Assembly (NCBI GenBank): GCA_013396755.1
Contig: VWZF01007071.1
Location: 383,789-447,788, forward strand
Reading direction: 5' to 3'
DNA: 64,000 nucleotides
Source of the DNA: Sclerurus mexicanus
Taxonomy: Eukaryota; Chordata; Aves; Passeriformes; Furnariidae
In this document: piece by piece, positions 25,108-38,700 of the stretch
How positions within the stretch are numbered: the stretch's first letter is position 1
Layout: each line of letters starts with the position of its first letter
Notes under the pieces: generated by a model
Told to the model about the DNA's origin: nothing
Database searches by the model: none
Seen by the model: only the letters and a program-made list of their open reading frames with translations
Made by a program: the position numbers and the translations under genes

Positions 25108-26029
25108 CCATAAATCTAAAGCATAAACCCTCAAGGAAACATTTGTTTGGTGAAAACCAGTTTCTCCTCCCCCACACCTTACATGAGCAGACTTTACAAG
25201 AAGGCAGAAGACCTTTCCGAGTGGGGATATTCAGGGAACTTTTTGTATTTTCTTTACCAAATGGATGACATTCTTTTTTAACGTGTGCATTTAATTGTGC
25301 CCCTTTTGAACGAATGGTAATATTTTCTCCCACTACAAATTTTGCCTCCCTGCAAATTCTGTAAAAGACAAATCTTGTTCAGGTTGTCATGAGACAGCCT
25401 ACCCCAGATGGCACATCTGTGTCTCGGGATGCCCTCTGGCTGGCCTGTTGGCAGGCATTCCCGTGGCTTTGAAGGTCACCTTGTTTACACCTTGCCTTTT
25501 TCCCCCTCCCTATTCAGAGTCTTGCTGAGCCTGCAGGCTCGGCTTCACCATCTGCATTTTCTCCGGTGCCATTAATCTTCCTGTTTACCATTCTGTTATT
25601 AATTCTAGAGTTCACCTTTTTGTCTAAACCCTTTATAGGCCTCTTGGAATTGTTTGCCTTTTTGTGGCATGAGATCTGAGCATCTCAGAGATAATTTGCT
25701 TTGTTCTTTCCCATTTCTGAAAGGATACCTACTAGCATCTCATGCCACTTTTCCATTACAAGCCTTTCTTCTTATAATAATATTTTTCACTTATATAGCT
25801 TCATCAGTCAGGTGCATCTTAACATATGAGTAAATATTATATTCATTTTCTGGAATTTGTGTATTGGCCACTGAAATCTGGTATGTCTGGAAATAGCCTT
25901 ACTTTTTCAGGGTTTTTCTTGGCTGGAAAGAAAATGTGTTTAAATCTGCCTTTGTGAGAGCCTGTAGGAGCACCTTGCATTTTTGGTGCATTTTGTTTGA
26001 ATGCCTGAATGCCTATGAATATTAAACAA

Positions 26030-26125
26030 GCTTTACCAAACCCCAGAGGATATGTGAAGACTATCTCCATTTGACAGATATGGAAAAGCAGAGGGTACCT
26101 CTGTTAGAATTTGGCCCAGAATCAC
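26030..26125 (-). mobile_element. MIR-like SINE relic
   Basis: The plus strand reads AAACCCCAGAGGATATGTGA, then ACTATCTCCATTTGACAGAT and ATGGAAAAGCAGAGGG. This parallels the reverse-complement MIR phrases caacCCcatGAGGtAggt, TAtccCCATTTtACAGATgagGAAA and ctGAGGc. The body is old, short and diverged. A possible additional piece lies near 25770-25830. Confidence 0.55.
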
Positions 26126-26234
26126 TTGGTGGGACAGCGGTGACGCCAAGGGCACCATCTGGGGTGTTTGCTCCCTATCCCATCCTAAAATCATTGCCAC
26201 TTTGCTGTGGCCTTTCTGTTCTTCCTTGGTTTCT

Positions 26235-26470
26235 GCAGGTTCGGTATTCCCCGAGCCGGGGCTGCTGAAGGAGCTCTGCGTGGCGTGGCTGGCCGTCCCA
26301 CACCGCGCTGTGCGAGTGTGGCCGTCAGGCTGCCCAGACCTGCCTGGCATACAGAGCGCCGTCCTCCCGTGTGTGGGAGCTTCGCAGGCAGCCGTGCAGG
26401 ATCAGCACCGAGACACCTGCAATCCGGCTGAGCGGTGCTATTAAGCCCTGCCGCACCTTTGCTGACGCCT
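26235..26470. other. CpG-rich patch in intron 3
   Basis: About 20 CpGs occur in roughly 230 bp, against a CpG-poor intron. Both strands carry overlapping open frames (26202-26444 plus; 26191-26631 minus) that follow from the local GC content. Neither encodes a recognised domain. It could be a small regulatory CpG island, an unrecognised repeat or the remnant of a processed sequence. Confidence 0.5.
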
Positions 26471-27560
26471 TGAGAGGTGACTGGGTGTCTCTGCCTGCTC
26501 CCCAAGACTTTGGGTGTTAGAAAGGCCACGTTAATGGAGCTGCCAGACCTTGCGAAGCCAGCCAGAGCTGAGCGCATAAACCCCCTCAGTCCAGAGCACC
26601 AGAAAGCACAGAGCGGGTTCCCAAGAATCACTGCAGGACTCAGATTGGCTTTGGCAGGTTTATCAGCTCTGGCTTAGTGCCGGTTCTGCTAGGCCTGGAC
26701 TGAATTAATTGGGATGCTTGTGCACTGCAGCTGAGAGATAACTGCATTACAGAGATTTATCTGTTACTAAAGGTATCCCCTCCACTGTCCTCGATAAGGA
26801 AGAGAAGCTATGCAGAATCTCACAGAATTCTCAGCAAGGTTGGCATGGCTGGCTTTACACATGGTTTATGTATGAGTTTGCGTTCAGTACAAGCATTTTT
26901 ATTCAGTTCTGTCACATAATAGTACAGTTGTTTGCAGTGGGGGTCCACTCCCTGTTACCCTTTGCAGAATGTGCAGTGTGGGGGTGACTGTCTCAGCTGT
27001 GTGGTGTGGGGGAACTGGAGTTTGCTGATAGCTGTCTGGTTAATATTCAGATTCTGGTTCTTTGGATGGATCAAAAGATCCATCATCTATCTGTATGAAT
27101 GATTCTATATGACCACTTGCAGATAGGTAGCCCAAGTTACTCTCTTACTCCAAACAGATCAGAAGCCCTGTTAGAGTGATGCAAAGCCCAGAGGAATAGG
27201 CTTTTTACTTAGAAATTTCCTCTAAACTGTAGCAGTTACCCTGCCTGTGTCCCTCAATACTGCCTACAGTGTTGCCTGATGCTGCAGAAGTCGTGGTGCA
27301 TTGTAAGTCCATCTAGAACACAAACGCGAGAGTGACCAGAACACAAATGAATGGTAGAAAAGTGCTACTGAATGGAGATGTTCCTGAACGGAGATGATTT
27401 GAGCCCTGAGGATAGTTACTTGATCCAGCATTTAGTCTGATATTGTAATTTGGCAGTCTTTGAGAAGGAGGCACGGCATATTATATGTGACAATGATTTA
27501 TATCTCTGCTGAGAAATAAATCTGTAAAGAACTTCCAAGAGACAACTGACAGGAGAGCTG

Positions 27561-27625
27561 GTTTTTTATTTTTTTTTTGGTTTTGGTGTTTTGTTTTTGT
27601 TGGTTTTTATTTTTTTTTTTATTTG
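27561..27625. repeat. T-rich low-complexity tract
   Basis: Long T runs separated by GG, GGTG and GTTGG. This is the reverse-strand form of the A/C-rich tracts seen elsewhere in the window. Confidence 0.85.
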
Positions 27626-29390
27626 AAAGATTTTATAGAGACATTCTAGTCTGCCAAAGAAATACAGCTGCTTGTAAAGTCCACATTTTGATAGTGGGTT
27701 AACCTAACAATGCTTAACCTTATGTTTAATGGCTTCTGCAGTTTTCTGCAGCCTAATTTCTTCCTCCTGTTGTCTTGTAGCCTCCTGGAAGACTTTTTAA
27801 CTAGGCACTGATAGAAGCTTTCCCCTGGATCCCAGTCTTAGAGCTGTCCTCTGATTTTTCTGCAGTTATGCCAGGCTGAAGAGTGAAAGTGTACAGTCCC
27901 ACCCAGAGCTTACTGTCTTCCCTTCACTTTCTCCCTTTGCCCTCAGCTCTCCCCAACCTGGTCATGAGATTAGCAGCTTTGCAGGAGGAGGTGCTCGGGA
28001 GATACTGGGATTTTCCAGTGTCCTAGTGCTCCCTAGAGCAAACCTCCTAGTGCCTAAAATTTGCAACAAGTTTTCACTAAGATTAATTTCAGAGTTTTAC
28101 AGGATCCCATGGTTCCAGCCTGAAGAGGACTTTTTGCTTAAAGTCAGAGAGTCCTCCACACTATTCTTTCCACAAAAAATGGTTTGTTTCTGAGCAAACA
28201 AATACGTTCCTTTTTTTTCAAGTAGTCTTCCTTCTGTAAGTGGTTTATCATTGTCTTTGACTAGACTCTTGTGATGCCTAAGGGTTTTAATGTGTATTTT
28301 ATAGATTTTCATAGAGTTATATAAGTTGAATAAGTTTTCCTAAGTCTCTCACATTTTAAGCAGCATTTAGAAGTTACTGAACATTTTCTCACAGATTCCT
28401 GAAATTCTGTTGGACATGCACCACCAAGGACACACTGTTTTGAAGAACACCTGCAAGAATTCCAACTGAAACAATAAGATAGCTTGTAGTCAAAACAGGA
28501 GAGTAGGCTCAGAGCCCTTAGAGGGGCTCCAAGGGGCAGTTCTGAGAAGTTCTGAGGGTGGGCACCAAGGGAAAAGTGGTATCATGGGTTGGGTATAGTC
28601 ATCAAATATGTTAATTACTGAAAGTTTTAAAAACTGTAACATTTTGGCTGGTACACGTGCATATACTTTTATTGTGCACCTAGAAGCTTCTAATAAAGGG
28701 GCTACTTTATCTATCTCCACTAATATTGTTTTGAAAGCCTTTTCCAGGATAAGACATCACTTGTTCACACCGTGGCTGAATTTACCTTGAGAGTGCACTA
28801 ATATACATGAGGTTTACAGTGGGATTGGTGGGAGAGGCAAAGAGTTACCAGAGTAGCCTTACAACCTCCAATATAGCCATGGTTATATTGCAACTTGGAT
28901 GAAAAATAAAGTGAATTTGATGTTTACTACTCTCTAGGGACATTTGTTTGGCTTTATGGACTCATTGTGAGAGTCTGTGTTATCAGTAATCTGTCTCAGG
29001 AGAGGCCCAGGGCTGGGCTGACAGGAGGTTTTGTGGACCATGTATGTGTAGAACCGGCAGTGACAAGTTTGCTGCAGATGGGTGCTGAATTGCAGTAGTG
29101 TTGGGAGAAAAGGTTGGGATAGCAGGGACCGTGGAAGGTCAGGATTAAAGCATAACAGCAATAACTTAAGCATCTGCCCCTGGGATAGCAAGATATGTTG
29201 CAGTGAAAGAAGGGTTTTGAAGATTCAGATCTGCAGAAGGAGTGAAGTTCCATGCTGTGCTGTGCTGGCAGAGGCATGCTTACAAACAAAGCTTGCAGAG
29301 CCCTGCCTTTAGTGTACCTGGTTCTGGTCGCTGCTGTGAATGTATCAATTCTAAGGATGTTAACAAGTCACTGTACTGGCCATGAACACA

Positions 29391-29413
29391 ACAAGCAAGC
29401 AAGCAAACAAGCT
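29391..29413. repeat. (CAAG)n microsatellite
   Basis: ACAAGCAAGCAAGCAAACAAGC, a short imperfect tetranucleotide repeat in intron 3. Confidence 0.85.
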
Positions 29414-29573
29414 AAGGACAGTCTGGTCGTGCATGCACAGAAAGGCTACAAAATCCAACTATTCGTGTACAGCATTGTCTCCCCTTTCGTTCTTGAGGGA
29501 TTCCAACCCCCCTGCCCCCACCCTTGCACTCTAACGCTATATTTGTGCCTTGGAGATGTGAAGATGAGCATAT

Positions 29574-29590
29574 GATGGATGGATGGATGC
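29574..29590. repeat. (GATG)n microsatellite
   Basis: About four GATG units in tandem within intron 3. Confidence 0.85.
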
Positions 29591-32500
29591 TGCTTGTCTG
29601 GGTTTTTCACCACCATTTCCCCTGGGGCACTCTGTCTGCTGGCAGAGAGCACCATCCCAAAAGATGGTATCTTTTGCAAACTCGACAGCTAACAGACAGC
29701 TTCTCTCTCTGCATATTTCCCCAAAGAAGAGCAGGCTTAATCTGGTTTTTATATGGCATATTTCATTATAATCTTTTTGACTTCCCATGTTCCCAATACA
29801 CCATAATAAATAAAACGCTGGGGGTGGGAACAGCAGAGATGCTGAGGCTTCACACTCTTGTGACACTGATAGATTCTCATTTTAAACTGTCATGGGATTT
29901 AATTGCTTGCTGAGCCACTGCACTGCACTTTCAGACACATCCTGCCACATCCTCTTAATGAGCTTAGTGGCTGCATTCACTCAGCAGTAGTTCTGTTTGC
30001 TGTGAATTAGGTGGCTTTTTTAGACCACCTATGTGATTTTAAAGAGGTAGTGGTTATTGAGGTAATATCCTTGGATTTATCCATCTTAAACATCACTTCA
30101 TGAACTCTTAATATATAGTTTCCTCTGGCACTTTTTATGTTCCAAAAAAATGGCACCAAGAAACAAGAATTCAAGGATCTATGTGCAAAGTCAGTGTTTG
30201 TCTAAGAGGGTTTTTGGAAGCCGGATTGCTTTGGTTTGCATAGTAGCTGTCTCTGGCGTGATAGATCATGCTGGAACTCACCCAATAAGTATCTCTGTTC
30301 CCAATTAGAACTGGAAGTGGAGCTGCTTATGAGTGCACAGAGATGATGGTTTGGGTGGCAGCTGCTACTGTGGAGATGGAAATGATCCATTATAAAACAA
30401 ATACATTGCACTGTATAGAAAAAGGGATTATTGTTTTTAATTTATGTTTCAAAAAGACACTGAAAAGTTGCTTAGTGCCCAATGCATTGTAAACCAAATG
30501 TAGCTTATTTAAGGACAGGGATTTGCAGCTATTTTGGTGAATCAAAACTTGAAAAACCCCACCATTTTGTAGGATTTGTGAAAACGTGCTTCTTTTGGAG
30601 GGAGCAGCTCAATAGAAAACAGATACAGGAATGGCACTGGTATGGGTGCTCGTTCAGATTCTACCATTGCAATCTAAGGACCTTGATAAATAGAGTTTGC
30701 TGCACTGAGCTGGTAAGCAGAAATAACCATGTTAATTTAATCACTATGAAAGGGACTCTGCCAAGTTAAGAAACATAAATTTTAATTATATGCATACACA
30801 CATATTTGAATTATAATATATGCACAATATTTAGCTGTGACACCAGTAATACCATGGTTTACTAAAACAGGAAGGATTCTTAGATAACATATTATTTTTT
30901 CACTGGTGATTTCTATTGCTTTGACACTTCTATTTTGTATAGTTCTGACTAGTTCCTGCATCTCCTACATCAACCATGTGCTAAGGCATTTGTAGTACTA
31001 ATCAAAAGGAAATTTATCTACAAACCTTCTTAAAAATTTTATATAAAAAAGTAAGCTTTTAATTATAGTGCCTTTACTAGTAGTTATTACTTGTAATAAA
31101 GATTATGTTCTCTGAAATTGCAACATTTGAAGAAGAGCTTGTGATAGAAACCAGAAGTTACAATAGAAAGAATTTAGAACAATTAGTGGGTAGCAAATGT
31201 TATTACCTATATTTAAAAAGGATGTGGATGTGATTAAAAGATTTAAAGATCCATAAATTCTACATGAACATCTGAGAAATTGATTGAAACAATAATTAGG
31301 TATAAGCAGTAAAGCACCTGGGAAATTATGATATAGGATGTTCGAACCAACTACCTTTTTTTTTTCTACCAAGGAAAAGCATGTCTCACTACTTTCTTAA
31401 AATTCTTTCTATGATACTGAAAGAGCTAATAGCTATGGGGTTTGGCAATTTTAGGCTTTCTGAAGACCTTTGGCATCTAATAGACCTCCAAAGACAAACA
31501 AAACATTGCCTTGGATCAAAACTTTTAGAATAAAAGACAATGAAAGAAAGAACTTTCATTATAGATCATCATATATTGAGGTTTAGTGCTTGGTCCAGTG
31601 TTGTGTAATACAGTAACAACAAGCTGGAGAGTGTCAATGCCTTGTAAACGACAAAGATTTGCACATAGTACAAAGGTATTTACAGCGACCGTGGCTGGCG
31701 AGGTCTGTGCTGGCCTCCTTGGGGAGATGTGAATGTGCTTGGTGAGTGGGTGGAGGGATGTGCATTTTAATATGATACTTGTGTGTTTGAGTGTATTCCT
31801 CACAGGAGTTCTTGTCCCTATAAGGTTTCTAATTATTCTGCTTAGGATGCAGCTTCGACATTGAAAGACACAGCCTGAGGAGTAATCTAAAGAATATTGT
31901 AATCCATTTGTTTGAATGGGATATGTGGTTTCTTCTGAAAATGTTGGGTACAGTATTGGTCCATCTTGGGAAGACTAGTGTGTAATAAGAGGAAGTTCAG
32001 AGAGGTTTGTCAGGACCATATGGAAAACTTCTCACAGCAGAGTAATAGAAAAGATTGTGACTGTTTGTCTTCAAAAGGAGAGGAATAAAAAAAATGACAA
32101 GAAAAGTTTGATCAGGAATTTCTATTTTCCCTATTTCATAGGAAGAACAAGGGGTCTGGCAGTAAATAAAGTGAAACACTCCTTTCAAACAGTAGTTTAA
32201 CTGTTGCACTCAGGTGTGAAAACACTGAGGGAAGAAGTGTATCAAAATTCATAAGAGGCTGGGCTTTTCTGTGTATTTTTAGAAGAGCCAGATTTAAGGT
32301 AACTGCATGGGATGCTGCATTTATCTCTCAGGACTGACCTGTTAGAGATCAGGATGAAATTGTAGTATTAGGGCAGATAAGTTTCTTTCCATTTCTTCCT
32401 TGACAGACATTCATACCTTCTTCTGCAGCATCTGAGGTGACTACATAGTGTGGCACAACCAATATCAAAGCAAACAGAGGCAAGCACAGGGTCACAGATT

Positions 32501-33177
32501 AATTCCTCAAGTCTAGAAGAATCTCCCTTTGGCCTTGTTTGATGCTTCTGGCGCTGGCTGGTGCTTTCATAATCAGGACAGTGAGTGGAACAGACTCCAC
32601 CTTACTTCCAAACAGCAGTTCTGATGATCTGGGGGAAACCTCGATCTTTCATATGAAAACTGCACATCAGGTGTTGAGGTGGCTTCTCAGCTTTCTCTCT
32701 TTTTTAGGAAAATCCTGGAGAGTTAAATAGGAAAGAGAAAATAAGGGATTTAGTGAAATGAATTTAATGATGCCTAGTAGTGTGTAACTATTTCTGTAGA
32801 TTAACTGAACTGTCTTTTAGCTTTTTGAAGACTTTCATATCTGGGAATTCAAAACTGATTTGAAAACATAATTTCCTGTCCCCATTAGTGCATCCTTTAC
32901 ACACTAACCATCTTCCGGGAAGGACTGGATTCATTATAAAGATTGAACTCATTACCAAGGGGTTGTCTTTGGACCTCTGAAGGTTTTCGTACTGTAAACT
33001 TTACATTCCAGATAAGATAGCCTTTGTCATTTCCAACTTTCTAGAGTTATTTAGGAACTAAAATGGAAACATAGAAGCTACCAGTGGAGAAGAAAATGAA
33101 GGAGTTGAATGGCAGTCAGCTTAGTGGGCAAATAGAAGGCAGCTACACTGAGTTTATTTTCGCCATATTCCTTGTTC

Positions 33178-33300
33178 ACTAGCTTAACTTCTTGGTGACT
33201 CAACCTCCCCATCAGTAAACCATGAATAAAAATATTGCCTTACAACGCCTTGTCAGTGGGATGTTAAATTTAGTAATTAGAAAAAGCTCTGAGAGTTTTG
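33178..33300 (+). mobile_element. MIR-like SINE relic
   Basis: In order the segment reads AGCTTAACTTCTTGGTGACT, CAACCTCCCCATCAGTAAAC, ATGAATAAAAATATTGCCTT, then ATGTTAAATTTAGTAATTAG and AAAAGCTCTGAG. This is collinear with the amniote MIR phrases cTTAACcTCtctGTGcCTCAgttTCCcCATCtGTAAAa, tggggATAAtaatAcctacCT and gaTTAAATgag...aAAGCgCTttGAG. It is old and diverged, but the order is preserved over about 120 bp. Confidence 0.65.
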
Positions 33301-35639
33301 GATGAAAAGACCTCCTGGAGTGTTGCTGTTGGGAAGAAGTGGTGCCACACAGAACAAACATGCCTATTAAAGAGAGCTGCCCACTTTTGACCTTAAAACC
33401 CACCTTTCCTGCTTATCAAATGTAATGTTCAATATATCTGGAACAAAGAGGGAGTAGTTCTACCTTCTTATATGTTCTTCTTATCCCTCAGCCCTTCCTT
33501 GCTCATTTCCTTTTCTAATGCATTCATTTGCTGTATGTATTGGTAGCCAGAGACAGACATAGCTTGTCACAGTGAAGACATGTTTGTTCCCAATGCCCTT
33601 GAGCTTGCTTGAAGCTTCTTCAATTGCTGAATGTATGATGACCCCTTGGGTTTTGCAGTCCTACAAGGAAATATAGAGCAAATGCCCTTTTGCATCCCAG
33701 TACAGGACTTTGAAACCAAGCCAAGCCCACAGTCAGAGATCATTATGGTGGTTCCTTAGTGACTTCAGATTCAAGTGTTGCGATTTGCGCATAAATCAAG
33801 TCAAAAATCCCTTCTTTCTATTGAAATGTCTGTATCCAGAGGGAGGTGCTAGGAGTTCATACAGGGAAATTCAATCTGTATGATTCTTTTTTGACTTCTC
33901 TGTCTTTTTTACAGCTCAAGTAAGGGAGAAGGTGGGGAAGGGGCCATAATGGGGTGGGTGTGTAAAGCTTAATGCTGAAAACAGAGGCCTGATTGAATAG
34001 AGCTCCTTGTGATGAGAAGGGGGATCAATTCACAGTTGACCCCATCCCATTGTGTGGGTTGTCCTGGGAGTTTCCTTTAAACTCCCAGTGGTTTGGGTTT
34101 TCTGCATAGTTTGTACTCAGTCTTTCCCTCCATGAATAGAATAGCTTTTCCTGGAATTTTTGCTGGATTTTCTGTGGTTATTTGACTGAGCAATGCTCTC
34201 TCACTTCAGAAGACTGGAGCAAGCATGTTGTGGAAGCACTGGTCAGGGACCCTGAATCATTTGCTGGCTTAGAGTTTTTCGTGTATAGAACAAACATATT
34301 CCTTGGATGCAATTGCCCCCAAGAAATAGATTATATTTTACTGTCCCAGGTGGAAAAGTTCATTCATTATTTGGATTGCAGGAGTGATTTGGGACTTTAA
34401 AAACACATGAATTTCTGCCCTGCAGAATTTACAACTCATGGTGATAGAAAGGCAGGGAGCTTCAGGCATACTGGGGAACAAAACACAGGATGAGAAGTGG
34501 ACAGAGCTGTGAAATAAGGATACCAGATGTTGATCTGTGAGCATCAGTCCTGTACATTATTACTTGTAAATATATTGACCTACAGGAAGGAACTCATTTT
34601 AGAAGGGAGGGAGTAATTGAGAAATCCATACCTGGCATTGTCAGGTAAAGAGATGTGCAGGATGTTTCCCTGCCATAGGGTTGCTATGACTGAACCCCCT
34701 CATGAGTAGAGCAGAGGGCAGGATCTACAAGGAAAACTGAGTTTTTCACTAGGTATGTTTTAACATCTTGCTAAAATTAACGTGCTGTATTTGCCCGTCT
34801 GCTGCACTGCCTCATAATCTAATAGCAGCATATGAAAGGGCAATAAGGCTCTGATCCTTTGCTTGTACAGCAAGTTACATCAAGCTTTCTTGTAAACCCT
34901 CTGTTTTTGGAGGCCTCTGCCCTCAGCCCGTCCCTGAGCTTTGGCTCTTTTTGCAGTGTCTGGGTGTCATCCCATTTTACGGGCACGATTCTGCACTCAT
35001 GACACTGCTGACTGAGTTTCTTCACTGGTGTAGGCCCATTTAAAGCCAACTGGAGATTTTATCTAGTCAGTATTTCTTGAAATTTCAAGACAAATCCATT
35101 TGTTTTTCAATGTAGGTTCTCAGTATTGTCCCTACACACAAGTTTTCTGCTTTCCCACATGTGGAACATGCCCTGGTGTAGAAGAATAAGGGTTGAAGCT
35201 GTGCTGTATAAGCTGTGCCAGATGCTAACTTGCATTAAACTCTTTTTCTCTTCAGGAGATCAGATTCTTCATATTTTGTATTTCAGTATCCTAGAAAGTC
35301 CTGTTTTTATTCTTTATTTGAAGCATAGGGAGTTTACACAAAGGATAAGGATTTCTTCTCCCCATGCCCCCCATGTATTTCCTCCTGATAGAGTATGTTC
35401 AGCCTTTTTTTTTTTTTTCTTCTCTGTAAGCAAGCACAGCAATTGAAAAGATACCAGGTTTTCAGTAAGATAGAAATGAATCCTATATGGTGATCCTTAG
35501 GGTTAAACAAACTTGAAGAACTCTCCTTCAAGATAGGAAAAAGCTTGAAAGTCTGTTAGTCGTCTGCTTGACATCTCTGTCCTTCTGCTTGTTAGCTCTT
35601 TGGTGGAGGCATATACAGTGACTTTGTTTTGTTTTTCAG

Positions 35640-35767
35640 AAGTTGATCTGCCTCTGAAAAAAGATGGGTTCACCTCAGAAAGTACAACTCTGGAAGCCTT
35701 GCTGCGTGGAGAGGGAATCGAGAAAAAAACAGACACTAAAGAGGAAGACACTATACAAGAAATCCAG
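35640..35767 (+). CDS. DPF3: DPF3 coding exon 4
   Basis: The exon encodes about residues 102-143, starting VDLPLKKDGFTSESTTLEAL and ending with the acidic ...EEDTIQEIQ. It completes a glutamate codon split with exon 3 and ends on a codon boundary (CAG). Acceptor TTTGTTTTTCAG and donor GTAAAA flank it. The KKDGFTSESTTLEALLRGEG block is typical of DPF3. The following linker (IEKKTDTKEED here) varies among vertebrates. The segment links the N-terminal DPF domain to the acidic region. Confidence 0.97.
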
Positions 35768-38700
35768 GTAAAACAGAGCCCCATGGCCTGATATCAGGGC
35801 TGGGGCTTACAGTTTGTCTCTGAATTTAGCAGTCTTTTGTCCTCTGGCAGAACAGTGCATCTGGTGATGATAGTTGTGTCATGCTACTGCCAAAATGTTA
35901 TCAAACCTTTGTGCTCCTCTGTGATGCTCAAAATGAACTCTAGGATCTCGCACACTTCTCCTGTCACAAGAATCTCTGTTGTTTGACTGTGTCTGCACAG
36001 CTCCTTTGCTGGAATTTGTTTTGCAGCACTGTGAGATAATTACATATAAAACTAACAAGCAGAGATGGGTCCCAACTATAAACTGCATTTTAGTCCCTCA
36101 CATTTTAAGTGAATTTGGATTTGGATTCACAGCTGCTGACTGTAGACAAAAACATGTCATTGCCTTCCCTGTTTTTGTTGTTGTTTTTTAGTTGTTTGGT
36201 TGTTTTTTTTTAATACTAAGTAATCTTCTGGAGGTATACAAGAAAAAGAAATAATTTAAAAAAAACTTGTAAGCTTAATTATCTCAGTTATCGGTGATGC
36301 AGGTGTGAGAAATATTGCCTCTTCACATGCATTATGGTTTGAAAGTTATTTGTCAAGATTCCATTTCATCCTTCAACAATTAAAAGTAGAAACCCAGTTG
36401 TAGGTCGGTCATAGAAGGAACTCAGCTAATGTAAAGGGTTCTTATATAAGTCCACGACAATTTTAAAGACATCCTAAATCACTAGGAAAGCAGGCCCCTA
36501 CTGCAGCAGCACATCTTTGAAATATTTTATAAGGAATTTAGTAAGAGTTACTAGCAATGTGTTAAACTTGGTAATTTTGGCTGAGATACAACATGTTGCA
36601 TCTACACCGAAAACTACTAAAAATTCACAGGGGCAGTCCCATGCCAAATGAAACAGAAGAGCATGGGCATCAAATCTGTACTACTTAGAGCTCAGTCGTA
36701 CTGCTCTACTTGCTAGAAATTTTACACATGTAGAGGCAACAAAATTGGATCTCCCATTCCCATTTACACAGCTAAAGGAGCTCCTTCAAAGAGGAAGCAC
36801 TCCATGTTCATGGAGTGGGGAAAAGGTTGGCACGAGGCCTGCTCTGTGTTTGCTTCTCCAGTAGTGTATCTGGGTCTATTAAGTGAGAGCTCTAATGCTT
36901 CCAAGGTCACAAGAAGTCACAGTGCATCACCCTCATGAGATTGACAAGTGCCTTTGACTGTTGCTGCGTGATTGGCGCTTCCAAATTATCCCCAGCTTAG
37001 TCTGAGGAAAGAGACTTCAGAGATGGTGGAACTGACACAAATCCAGGCATTGCAGGGAGGGGGGGTGTGCAAAAAAACCCATAAAAATTCAGCTAAACTG
37101 TTGTAGCTGTGACTTGTCACCTGGATGCTAATTTCATCAGAGCAGATGCAAAAAACACGTTCTGCTGCACTTTTTTTGATGCAAGCACAGCTTATCTGGA
37201 TTCAGTCTATAGAACAATGATTGCCAAAGCCTTTACTAGTAGCCAGCTTTCAGTGTGTACTTTGGCACCTGGCAGCTAGACTGTACCAGATCAAAATCAC
37301 AATCAGTGCTTTTATCGGTATGACAAATAAGAGAACACAAATCTCTCTTTTGTTCCTTTTTTATACTTGTTTGTGCTGTAATTTTAAAGGGCCCAACCTC
37401 AGTGGTGGTGAGAGTGAGCAGGTGGGATAGACATAATTGTAATTCCCACGTCAGACCCAGCCCCTTGTCACGCTCTCAAATTCATAGTATGTGTCAAGAG
37501 AGGACAACTTGGTGCTTGGCTGCGCTAAAGTACATAGGGCTGGGAAACTGTTTTAGAAAGATAGAATCAGAAAAGTTCCTCTGCTAAAAAGGGTAAGAGT
37601 TCCCCCCACTAAATAGATGCAGTCATTGGGACCTCTGGTACAGTTGGTATTTGATAGCGTTGATGATTTTGCCCTACAAGTAAATTGGTACTGAATGTGT
37701 GTCTCCATTGTTTGCTGGAGAAAGGTTAGAATAGCCTTTTGACCATGCATCAGAAAGGTTATGCCCCTTCAGTCAAGGATTAAAGTCATTACCCTGGCAG
37801 TCTCACCAAATTCACACTTGCTTACTTATCATCTCTTTCATAAATTGGTGTTTCCATTTTAGGGGAAGAAAGTGGTTTGTAATATTTCTCTTAACTCTTG
37901 TGTAGTATTATTGTTGTGAACTATCTTCTTCCCCTCCCATGTATGATGTGCTTGCCCCTGGCTTGTTTTTGTTTATTCTTTCTCTGAGATACTTTAAGAT
38001 AGGAAGCAATGTAAAAATACAAACTCATATCAGTAAGTTTGCTTATTTTCTTACATACATTTTTACATTTCTTACAGTCTCCTGATGCACAATGTTTTTC
38101 AAGTGCTTCAGTTTCCTAAGATGAAGTTAATGTATGTGATCTCATGAATTTTGAGGAAACATTTTATGTACGCAGAACTGAAGCCTGCTTAACTTTTACA
38201 ACCTCTAGTATTGTGCGAAACTGTACTTCATAATGGTCTGACCTCCTGAGTTTTAAAAATAAAAGAATCAAAAATCAGACTTGATTCTTTACCATGTTTT
38301 ACAAGTTGTTTGTACTTTTAAAAAGTGCACTTATCAATATTTGTCTTAGAAATTTAGCTGATCAAATAAGAACAAACCTTTGTAGTTGGTCTTCCAAGTA
38401 CAGGCTTTTTGAAAAGTGAAATTTCTGCTGTACTCTTTCCCACAAATTCAAAATTTGGTGCTTGACTTACATGGAAAGGAGAGAAAGAAACTGTGATTTG
38501 TTCCTGTTCTCCCTCTGCTGGCTCTCAAATAGCTGTTAAGTAGAAATTAGAGAGAAGGGACAAATACAATAAGACTGAAAACCTCTCCATTAGTTTAATG
38601 TCACTGATTTGAATCTGCTTCGTGGCTGCAGGTTGCAATTTAAATGAATGTTGGCATGGCAAAGGTAAGTTAGTGATTCCAGATTTCCTTGCGAAATGGC

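Larger units (their letters stand above)
11804..35639 (+). other. DPF3: DPF3 intron 3 (23.8 kb)
   Basis: The largest intron in the window, from donor GTAAGT to acceptor TTTGTTTTTCAG. It holds a CpG-island-like segment with a CTCF motif (about 17490-17960), a second CpG cluster (26235-26470), one CR1 3' end (21334-21619), MIR-like relics and several A/C- or T/G-rich tracts. No coding exon of DPF3 or another gene was recognised inside. Open frames here lack codon patterns, splice context or recognisable domains. An unannotated first exon near the CpG segment cannot be excluded. Confidence 0.8.

Noticed and set aside
26191..26631. 146-codon minus-strand open frame over the CpG cluster
   Set aside because: An overlapping plus-strand frame is equally open, the composition is Ala/Arg/Pro-rich, and no domain was recognised.
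38508..38524. Second CTCF-like motif on the minus strand (CCAGCAGAGGGAGA)
   Set aside because: It mismatches the consensus at the key C (position 12) and at the last position, and lies in plain intronic sequence.
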